64,000 nt of DNA from a virus: positions 1 to 64,000 of the IMG/VR virus record IMGVR_UViG_3300032288_002265; one strand, written 5' to 3'. Both the position numbers and the translations under genes were made by a program. The notes below the pieces were generated by a model. The model did not search any database. It was not told where the DNA came from and saw nothing but the letters and a program-made list of their open reading frames with translations. Positions 8,906 to 19,500 of this stretch are shown in pieces. Numbering within the stretch: position 1 is the first letter of the stretch; every line of letters begins with the position of its first letter.

Positions 8906-10567
8906 ATGGACGCTACCCAGATCGTCAATCAGAACCTCGCACCCATGCTGGATGCGATCCGCTCATACGGGCAGCAGATCGCCAAGGAGCGTGAGCTCGC
9001 TGATCAGCGTCAGTATCAGGCTGAGCTTCGGAAAGACGAGCGCACCTACCAGGAAGGGCGCACTGCCGACGAGCGTACCTACCAGGAGAAGGTCCGCGAT
9101 AAGACTCGCGCCGATGCGTTCGCGGACGAGGCCCGCAAGCGTAAGATCGAGAACGAGCGGACCATCACCCGTGCCTTCCCTGGCGAGGACACGTCAAAGA
9201 TGAGTGACGCGCAGCTTGAGTCTCGTGCGCTCGAGGCTACGCGGAAGCTCACTCGGGACGACGTGCTGTCGAAGAGCGAATCTGATCTCCGCGCCGATGC
9301 ACAGAAGATGGGCATCGCCAACTTCGACAAGGCTCCCGTCGCAGAACTGCGGAAGTCCGTTGAGGACAAGAAGGTCCAGGAGCAGATCGACGCCAAGCAG
9401 AAGGCGGTCACTGCAGAGGAGGATTTCCAGACGGGCCGTCTCGCCACTGATGCGGGCAAGGGGGCGCTCACGCAGTACAACCAGCTTCGCCAGGAGAAGG
9501 CTGACCTGCTTCGGAAGATGGTATCCATGTCAGGCGCACCTGATGATGTGTTAGTCGACAAGGCTGCTGTCGGCGCTCGAATGATCCAGCTGATGGGCGA
9601 AGGCGACATCAGCATGGCCCCTGATGAGATCGAGATCGGCAAGAAGCTGTACGACCTGATGACCGATCCGAGGAACACGGCTCTCAAGACTTCTATCCTG
9701 GATGTGATCCGCGCTGGTGATCGTCCGTCGATGGAGGCACTGAGCAAAATCCCCGGCCTCACTCCTCGCGATCAGGCTTTCCTTATCGGGCTAAACGCTC
9801 GTGCGATTTCTGACGTGACCAGGCAGGATCCTAAGATGATCACCGCTCTCGCTGCGGCTGATCGCAACTCGATCTACAGCCAGAAGTACTTCATCGCTGA
9901 GCAGCTGAAGTCGATCGACACGGAGATGAACCGGATGACCTCAGAGTTTCCTGCTCTGCGGAAGATCCCGACGATCGACATGGAGCACCTTACGTCGCCG
10001 AAGCCCCCGGCCCAGCCGAGCGGTGGCGTGCCTGGTGGCCCTCCTGTTAGCGCGTTCCCGGCTACTGGGGCCACTGCTAGCCAAGCATCCCTCGGCTCTG
10101 TTGGAGGTGTGTCGGTCAACGGAATGCCGCCGATGCCTCCTGCTCCTATGAGCGTGGAGCAGGTGCGTGCTAATCGTGGGGCAGTGCCAGAGCAGTTCGG
10201 GCCTCCTGGACCGCGTGACGCCTTCATCCAAGAGGGAATCCGTCTGGGTCAACTCGCGGCTCGTGGTGGCGCGAACACTGCAGGTATGCAGGCGGATCTC
10301 ACCACGCCGTTCTACGAGAACGTGGCGTCTACGCTCGGCATCAAGCCGCAGCAGGTCGGCGCGAGCGTCTTCGAGAAACGTCCTCGCAGCATCGTCGCAG
10401 ACAACTTCCCGAACGATCAGTTCAACGCTCTACCCGAGGATGTGAAGAACAAACTGTACCTCGACGCTCTTGCTGCTGCAGCGAACACGCCGAAGCAGCC
10501 GTATTCAATTTTCGGTAGGAAGTCGAACGAACTCCCCTTCTTGGACTGGGCCGTCAACCGCGAGTAA
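8906..10567 (+). CDS. Internal virion protein, coiled-coil
   Basis: 553 residues. Residues 1-250 are highly charged and helical, with repeated ERTYQE-type segments (about 40-65) suggesting a long coiled coil. About 370-430 is a Pro/Gly-rich linker, and the C-terminus (about 440-553) is globular. No enzymatic motif is recognised. It lies 6 bp after the small internal protein and 6 bp before the giant protein, so the three probably assemble together inside the capsid. Confidence 0.65.
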   Translation: MDATQIVNQNLAPMLDAIRSYGQQIAKERELADQRQYQAELRKDERTYQEGRTADERTYQEKVRDKTRADAFADEARKRKIENERTITRAFPGEDTSKMSDAQLESRALEATRKLTRDDVLSKSESDLRADAQKMGIANFDKAPVAELRKSVEDKKVQEQIDAKQKAVTAEEDFQTGRLATDAGKGALTQYNQLRQEKADLLRKMVSMSGAPDDVLVDKAAVGARMIQLMGEGDISMAPDEIEIGKKLYDLMTDPRNTALKTSILDVIRAGDRPSMEALSKIPGLTPRDQAFLIGLNARAISDVTRQDPKMITALAAADRNSIYSQKYFIAEQLKSIDTEMNRMTSEFPALRKIPTIDMEHLTSPKPPAQPSGGVPGGPPVSAFPATGATASQASLGSVGGVSVNGMPPMPPAPMSVEQVRANRGAVPEQFGPPGPRDAFIQEGIRLGQLAARGGANTAGMQADLTTPFYENVASTLGIKPQQVGASVFEKRPRSIVADNFPNDQFNALPEDVKNKLYLDALAAAANTPKQPYSIFGRKSNELPFLDWAVNRE

Positions 10568-10573
10568 CCCAAA

Positions 10574-13500
10574 ATGCCTAACCAGCTTGTTGAGTGGTGG
10601 CGCACACAGCGCCCCGAGGATGCCTCTTTGTCGGACGACAGTCTGACGATGAAGATCGCGTCGATGGCCCCGGACTACAAAGCCCAGGGCAAGGACATCT
10701 TCGCCGACTACCCAGACTTCACGGCCGACTACAACTCGCTGCTCGAGCGGGCTGGCAAGGAGTACCGCCGTGGCACCGCGACGCTCGGCAACGAGGTTAG
10801 CCGTGGCTTGCAGCGTGGCATCAGCGGTCTGAAGTCGACGGCCTACGGTGCTGCGGCTCTGGCGGCTGACGCCATTCCTGGCACGTTCGCTGATCCTGCT
10901 CGAGATGCCCTGCTGCGGAAGTACAAGACTGCACAGGAGGATGCGTCTCAGGAGGATGTCACCCCGGCAGTTGGGTCGTACAAGGAGGTTGGAGATCTGC
11001 GAGATGCTGGTCAGTACGTCGCCGGCCTCGTTGGTGAAGGTCTACCGTCCGTCGCCGAGTCCATGGTTACTGGTGCCATTGGTGCTGCGGCTGGCAGCGA
11101 GGTGCCCGTGGCCGGCAACATTGCTGGCGGTATCGCCGGCATCGTCGGAAAGCAGGCGGCGAAGCGGCTCATCGCCAAGAAGATCGCTGGCTTCACGGCC
11201 CAGGAGATCGAGGAGGCCGCGCTCAAGGGCGTCGGATCCGAGGCGCTGAAGCAGCTGGTGCGTGCCGAGACCAAGGCGATCACGTCCACTGCAGGCGCTG
11301 CGCTCGCCAGCACGCTCAACAGCTACGGCTTGAGCGCGGGTGAGATCTACGGCGAGCTCGCGACCAACCCGAACGTCAAGCCTGAGGACGCCCTGGGCAT
11401 CGCTGTTGCCGCTGCGATCCCGGCTGCGATCGCCGACACGGCTCTGCCCGGGTACGTGATCAACAAGTCGGGCGTGCTGCGCCGGCTCGCTGGTCAGATC
11501 GAGAACTTTGGTGAGACCGAGAAGCGTGGGTTCTTTGGGTACATCACCAGGCTTGCTGCCGAGGTTCCCAAGGTCTCGACCATGGAGGCTGGCACCGAGG
11601 CGTTCCAGGAGCTCGTCAACATCGCCGCGACCAAGTACGGCGAGACGGGCAAGTTCGACCTATCACTGACTGAGGCCGAGAAGGAACGGATCATCAACTC
11701 CGGTATCGGTGGCGCTGTCGCTGCCACCACCACCGCCCCGCTCGCTGCCGCCCGCTTCGACAAGACGGAGCAGGAGGCTACCGCCCAGGCACCGGCTGCT
11801 GCTGCTCCTGCCCAGGCGCAACCTGGCTCTCCAGCCGCGCCCGCCGCACAGGCAGCGCCTGCTGATCCCACTGCTCCTGCTGCTCAACAGAACCAGCCAG
11901 ACACCGCCACGGACGTGCTCGAGGCTGGGTACGACACGAACATCGACGGCATCAAGGATCTCGCCCGCAGAAAGCTGGCTGGTGATGACGTGTCTGCCGA
12001 GGAGGCTGCACTGAAGCCTGATGCCGCTCGCCGCTACCAGCGCGAGGTGATCGCTGCGTCCGAGGCGAAGGCTGCTGCTGAAGCTACTGCTCCTACCGAG
12101 ACGGCTGCGACTGCCACGGAAGAGAAGAAGACTGAACCTGAATCGAAGAGCGCCCTCACTGCTGAAGCGCAAGATCTCCTGAGGAATGTGGATGCCGGCG
12201 GCGTTCCTGTATTCATCACCGCAAACCTCAAGCGGATTGCGTCTGAGAACGGCGTCACGATCGAGGGATCTGACACTTCGAACAGCGTGATTGAGAAGCT
12301 GCGGAAGAAGGGTGCGGAGACCGATCCTGCTCCGGATTCGACATCTACTGATGCTGGTGGCGAGGAGAAGAAGTCGACGATCAACCTCACCCCGATCGAT
12401 TACACCGACAACCCGTCCTGGGATGCGGCCACCAGGACGTTGAACCGCACGAGCGGATCGGCCCGCGTCATAGATTACTCCGACCGGAAGATCGTCCTGG
12501 TCAACGTGAACGGGCTCAACATTCCGTTTTACCTATCTACCGGACAGGCTAAAAAAAAGGAGGTCGCTGCCGGCAAGTGGTACCCGATCTTTGGCATCTC
12601 CTCGGATGGGTGGCTCAACAAGGGTTCCCAGAAGGAAATCAACAACTTCTACGGGAGCGAGGAGCTTAAGAGGATCGCCCAGCAGTTGGACGCTGAGCTT
12701 GGTAAGGATGTCAAAGCGGACATTAAAGTGTCCAACAGCGCGGTGTTTTCCTCGGTCAACGGGTTCCTAAAGGAGCTCGGGCTACAGCCTGTCGAGAACG
12801 AGCTCAGCACCACGGTCGATGATCTCAAGAAGAACATCTCAGCAGTCATCGCTGAGATTGAGCGTCGCAAGGCTTCTGCCTCCGAGCCCACTCCTGCTCC
12901 CACTCCCGCACCGGCTGCTGATGCTGCACCGACCAACGTCGACGCCGATCCTGTCGACCAGGCTGAAGAGGGTGAAGACTTGCAGCTTTCTACGGAGGAC
13001 TCTGCGGCGAAGCAGTCCATGTCGAAGGACGCCAAGGCTGCTCAGAGCCAGGTCGAACTGCTCAAGAAGAAGATCGCCGCGATCGAAAAGCTGACGGAGC
13101 AGCGATCGAAGGAGATCGAGCCGGCCCAGTCGTTGATGGATCGGTACATCGCCGCCGATGCGATCACCAACAAAGAGGAGCGGGCGGACGCTCTCAAGGC
13201 GCTCGAGGGTGAGCTCAAGAAGTACGGCGGCGTCGAAGGCCTGCAGAGCCGGCTCCAGACCCTGAATGTCCTGGAGACCGACAAGAACGGGAAGCCGAAG
13301 CTGCTGCTGAAGCCGGTCAGTGACGACCCGCGCAAGACAGTGTCGACGCGGCTGAACTACTACGCCAAGAAGCTGAACGAAGCGCAGTCGAAGTTGATGA
13401 TGATCAACGACGACATCGACACGCTGATGATGTCTGCCGCTCCGTCCGAGCGCAGCCGGATGCCGGCGTACTACGAGTCCGGTGACGAGTCGGAGCAGTC

Positions 13501-16500
13501 TGGTGAGCTTATGCGCCTGTACGGCGAGTCGCTCAAGGCCAAGGGACTTGCCAGGCAGACCGCGCTGAACGAGCTCGGTTACACCCTGACCGCCGACGCT
13601 CGTGGCAAGGATTCCAACCAGCGCCATAGCCGACGCCTCACCGCCTGGGTGAAGCGCAGCGAGGCTGGCAATCCGACCGAGATCATCGTCACCACCTCGC
13701 ACCGCGAGCCGATCCCTAAGAAGTCGAAGAGCGAGTTCAATCCGGTCGACCGGTACGTCTTCGCTGTCTCCAACACCGAGTACCTGCAGGGCGGTAACAA
13801 GAAGAAGGTGACCGAGAAGAAGGCTGATGTCCGCACGATCACCCAGATGATCGACGACGGCTTCATGCCGTACTCCTCGATCCTGCTGGGCTCTGCGCGT
13901 CACCGTAGCGTCGAGCGGTTTGTCTTTCAGGAGGGAGGTAAAACCGCGCTCGCGCAGTACAACGAGATGTTCGGCGAGGCCAAGCAGGCTGCTGCCGCCG
14001 GGAAGCCAATCGAGACTGGGTTCGGTAAGAACGAGGACGAGATCATCAACGAGGCCGCGAAGACCGCTGCCGAGGAGTTGTCCGATGTTGAGCTCGAGTA
14101 CGCCAACAGGTTCTTCCAGTACATCCGCGACCAGTTCCTAGAGCAGTCGGCTGAGCTCCTGGACAAGGGTCGCTTCTCTGAGGCGCTCGAGCAGAGCTTG
14201 CTCGGCAAGATGATCGGCGTGTACGACGAGATGGTTTCCAAGAACGCCTCGGAGACCGACATCTCGAATACGTTTTCCAGGTCGTTCAAGAGCGAGATCG
14301 AGGGATTCCTCAAGCAGGAGAAGAAGTTCGCTTCCGCCCGTGACATGGCGGTCATTGCTGAGACCCTGCCGTCCTACTTCGCTGGATCAGCCTTGAGAGC
14401 GACGATGTCCGCTCGTGCCGATGCACTGAAGCAGACGTATCAGGACATCAAGCTCAACGCCCTCAAGAAGGCGATCGGGGAGAAGAACAATGAGAACAAT
14501 CAAAGTACCTCAGGAACTAAGGCAGTCAGTCCCACCGGAGCAGCTGGTAAAGCTGATCGAAATGGTGGCGGTGACGGCAAAGGCAATCGGGTCGTCTCGA
14601 AAAAAGATGCTCAAGCAAAGGTCGCCAAAGCAGGCAAGGCCGCAGCAGGTAGCGTCGCGTCCAAGAAGCGTACCGCCTCCCGAGCAGATGTAGCCAAGGC
14701 CACCGCTGCGAAAGCGGACAAGCCCAAGCGCACTGACGCTGCCTCCAAGGCCAAGAAGCAGGCAGCGAAGAGCGAGGTCGTCAAGCGGGAGACCAAGTAC
14801 GTCTTCAATCCGAAGACCGGACGGGCCGAGCAGGTCTCGAACAAGATCATCGAGGCCGGCACGCCTGCGCCTGTCGCGAAGCCTAAGAAGGCTGGCACCA
14901 AGAAGGAGGCCGCTCCGAAGAAGGGCACGAAGCCTGCCGCTCCAGAGCAGCCCAAGCCCGAGGCCAAGCCCGAGCCGACGATCGAGCAGCGGAAGGAGGC
15001 CGCGCTTGAGGCTGTCGCCAAGCTGCTCGCCGCGAAGCTGATCAAGCGCAAGGAGTACAACGGCCTGATCGACGCGATCAACGCCGGCACGATTGCTCAG
15101 ATCCAGGAGATCCTGGACAAGTCCCAGGCTGCGGAGAGCTCGGCCAAGGACAGTAATTCGGTGGTCGCGCTGAAGGAGACCGTGCTCAACCTCGAGGAGC
15201 AGGGCCTGATCGACAAGGTTGTCAGGAAGGCGATGCTCAAGAAGATCGACCAGAACGCCTCCAATCAGGAGGCCTTGGCGAAGTTCGAGCAGGAGCTCAA
15301 GGACTACAGCGACCGCGAGGCGAAGAAGACCCGCAAGCGCCTGTCCCAGGCTGACCCTGAGGCCATCGAGTCGGTCGACCTGCAGAGCGGGCGTATCACC
15401 CCGGTCGAGCTCGTGCCCAACTCGATCGAGAACATCGAGCACAACATCCGCCGCTTCAGTCAGCCGGCCAGGAGCCTGCTCACCCAGAGCATGGACGCCG
15501 AGTCGGTCTCGCAGAAGTACCCCAACCTGATCACCGCGCTGCGTCGCATCGCCATCGAGGCTGCGACGGACTCCAGCCCGATGAGTGTGATCCGCGCCAC
15601 GATCGCCAAAGCGATGATGGACCGCGTGGCTAATACCGGTGCCAAGCTGATCTTCGTCGATCAGTCGATCACCCCTGGCGTGCTTGGAAAGTTCGACCTC
15701 CGGAACAACGAGATCGTCATCTACACCGGGGCGCACTCGACCGACCTGGACCTGCAGGCCACGATCCTGGAGGAGACGCTGCACGCCTTCACCTCGAAGA
15801 CGCGCCTGGCTTTCGACACCAACCCTGAGTCGCTGAGCCTCGCCCTGCGCGATGCTATCACCGGACTGAACAGCCTGATCGAGGCCGCGAAGAAGGCGGG
15901 GCTGAAGTGGCAGGAGAGCGACAGTGCGGATGCCGCCGTGGCGTTCGACGAGTTCGTGGCTGCTGCCGTTCGTGACGACCAGTTCAAGGCCCAGTTGGCC
16001 AAGATCCCGTTCAACAAGGACTTCGGCATCAAGAAGGCGACGACTCTGCTCGAGGCGATCAAGCTGCAGTTCTCGAAGATCCTCGAGGCGATCGTCAGCG
16101 CGTTCCCGATCTTCGGCAGTGGAGGCAAGACCGGCGGGATGACCGCCCTCGATGCCAGCGCAGCGTTCATCAACGCGATGGTGACCAACCACCAGAAGGT
16201 GGCCAACGAGCAGGGTGGCAAGGAGCAGCGAAACCGCTACGTCGAGGGCACGCTCGGGACCGGTGCCGACATCACGGTCGATGGCAGTCAGTTCTCGGCC
16301 GACGCGACCGCCGAGGCCAAGCGGCTTATGGCGCTGCAGAACCTGATCCAGGATGCCGCCACCCGCATGGTCGATATGTGGAACCGGAAGGGGAACAACC
16401 GTTCCTCGCAGGGCACCCAGCTTCTGAGCAATGACCAGGCGATCAAGAACATGATCCTGGACATGATCAGCAACTCGATGCCGCTGCCGTCCGACGCCAA

Positions 16501-19500
16501 GCAGGCGATCAACAAGGCGCTCTCAGACCAGGGTGCCAGCACGATCTCCGACGCCATCACCATGGGCGACCTGGAGCAGAAGAGCGATGCGCCCAAGGTG
16601 GCTCGCGACGGACTCAATGCGCTGAACACCGTGCTCTTCAACCTGAAGAGAATGCGGGCCGAGGCAGAGGAACTGTTCGGCAAGAAGAACATCCTCCAGA
16701 AGATCGCCGACTCGAGCTTCGAGATCAGCGAGCTCACCAAGAAGTTCGAGGACATGAACTTCATCGGGAAGGAGTTCGTGAAGGAGCTTCGCCGCTCGAT
16801 CGATGAGAGCGAGGACGTTGGCGCTGGCTCGATCGCCAAGGCGATGGGCATGACGACCGGACGTAAAGCCTCGTTGCAGAACGCCGCGACCTGGATCCAG
16901 GCGAACCTCAACGCCTACACCGACGCCCTCGTGGCCTTGTCCGAGTTGGGCGTGGACTTCAAGAACACCCCGCCTGCTGACATCCTCAAGACCGTCAACG
17001 CCGCCGCAGCGACCGACGCGAGGCTGGTGCCCATGCAGGACATTGGTCGGCTCGCCATGGCCGGTCAGTTCGCCCGCCGTCGCCCGATGGTGATGGACTT
17101 TCTGGCCACCCGCAGCAGCGGTGAGGCCGGTGCCCTGCGCTCGATCATTGCGATGGCCACCAGCAGCCGTGCCGACGCCATCGAAATGGCCAAGCGCGAC
17201 CTGTCGAAGCTGAAGCGGATCGGTGGAATCGCTGCCCGCATCATCGATCAGTTGTCGGAGATGAAGGCCGAGCACCGTAAGATGCTTGACCAGGCCAAGC
17301 TGCACGCTGAGCGCGAGCAGTTCGCCGTGGATGCCGAGGCCGCGCTCACCGAGCGGATCAAGTACCTGGATCGAATGCTGCAGGTTGAGGACACCTCCGG
17401 TAACAAGCTGTGGCAACCGCACCACAACGCCACCTACTTCGTACCGACCTCTCCGAACCAGTCGGAGGAGTCGCTCTTCGAGGACAACCCGACCTCCCAG
17501 TCGTTCCGGAAACTCCGGTTCGGCCAGGACTTCGACGGTGCCAAGGTCCGCAGCGAGCTCGCCCTGATGAAGGGATGGCTCGACGCCAACCAGAACCTGC
17601 GCGGCACCTCGAAGTACAACCTGATGAAGCGTCAGATCGACGGACTCACCAAGATGTATGCCGAGGAGGTCGACGCCAACGTGCGCCGTGGACCGTTCGG
17701 GTTCCTGGTGCGAGCCCTGGGATCCAGCGCCGACCGCCTTGAGCAGCTTGGCCTGCTGTCTGCCAAGGAGGCCGCGACAATGATCCGCCGGTACGTAGCG
17801 TCGTTTGAGCAGTCGCTGAAGTCGGTCGATGCGAAGTCGTTCCACGAATACGATGCGCTGATGCGGAAGGGAACTGAGCTCAGCGGCTTGCACCCGCTCG
17901 AGTTCAAGCGCCAGTACTACAACCGTGCGCTCGGCTACCTCGAGACCCGTCAGGATCTCCTGAATCCCACTCTCACGCAGCAGGCTCAGGAGGATCTGCT
18001 GGTGCGCGAGGCGATCCGTTTCATGGACCAGTCGACTCCGATGAGCGACGAGTTGAAGACCACCGTGGGGAACCTGCTCCGCACGGCCGGTCGAAACGGC
18101 GAGATCATCATCGGCCGCAACCGCGTGAACTTCGGTCTGAAGGTGGCCGACGTGATGAAGGATGGTCGAGTCTACCTCCGTGAGCCCATCGGACATCCGC
18201 TGTCCACCGCCGCCCGCAGCTTGGACGAGAGTGTTCGAGTGTTGGCCAACAAGATGGAGGCTGCGTGGAAAGAGACATTCACTGCCAACGGCGAGCCTGA
18301 TACTAAGCTCAAGCCGGCTACCGTCTCGGGCCTGTACACCACGGACGTGAACGCGCTGCGCTCTATCCTGGCCGGCCGGTTCACCGAGGAGGTGATGTCG
18401 AAGTTCGTGAAGCCGCTGGTCAGCAAGACCGGCAAGACTAACTTCAAGGGGCCTGAAAGCCTTGGTGTGGTCGACATGGCCAAGCGGGAGAACCTCATCG
18501 AGGCCTACCGGCTGGCTGGTGGCGACATCATCAAGTTCGCCGAGGAGCTTCACCGACTCGAGGGCGGCGACCCTGCCACGCTCGCTGACTTCGTTGGCGA
18601 GACGATTGGCACGCTCCAGAAGTACGCCTCGACCCTGTTCCAGGTGGCGGACACTGCCGGAAAGAACGCGGACGAGGATGCCGACCCTGGCCTGAACTTC
18701 CTGAACGCTCGCCAGGGCGAAGACTTCCCGTGGGAGTGGCTCGACTACAAGGAGTACGGCTACAAGAACCGGACTCGATACCTCCGTGTGATGGCTCAGC
18801 AGTTTGCATTCGGCGACAACCAGGATGGATTCAATCGCCTGGTCGAGGAGTCCCGCCGGCAGCTGATGAAGTTCAAGGACGAGTACGAGGATGCTCACAA
18901 GAAGCTCAACGCTGGCGACCGTGCCGGCTACGAGAAGGCCCTGAACGAGGGCGGCAACCGGATCGCCCGCCAGAACGCCCAGGCAAACGTCCTGGAGTTG
19001 AACGCCGCCGAGAAGCACCACTCCGCGCTGATGAGCGAGCTCAACGGCAACAAGCAGTCAGCCGGTGTGTTCTCCGAGATCCTGGGAGTCATCTCAGGCA
19101 TGACCGTGCAGGGTCTGGCGACGGCCGCGACCGACTCGGTCACGCTGTTCGAGGCTCCGTTGCGGAAGTTCGGCTTCTCCAAAGAGGCCATCCAATTCAT
19201 CGCCGGAACCTGGAAGGCGCTGGGCACCGAGATTGCCGGCACACTGGCTCAGGCGTTCGGGATGCAGTTCCACCAGGACACCGCCACATCCCGTGAGACC
19301 GACATCCTGAACCGCAACGGCCTGGCTGACAGCGACAGTATCACCTCCAGCCGTGGCTTTGCGGCCTTGCACGAGCGGTACATCCAGGAGCTTGCCGAGG
19401 AACTGACCTTCTCGGCGATCACCGATCGGTACAAGAACGAGCGTATCACGATGGCCAAGGAGCTCGCTTCGGGCGCGGTCAAGCGCGTGGCGAAGGCTGG

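Noticed and set aside
16523-19021. 832-codon open frame on the minus strand inside the giant virion gene
   Set aside because: It is antisense to a well-supported plus-strand gene, has low-complexity Leu/Val/Arg composition and no motif; long antisense frames are expected from GC-rich third positions. The same holds for 14510-16192 and 54449-56290.
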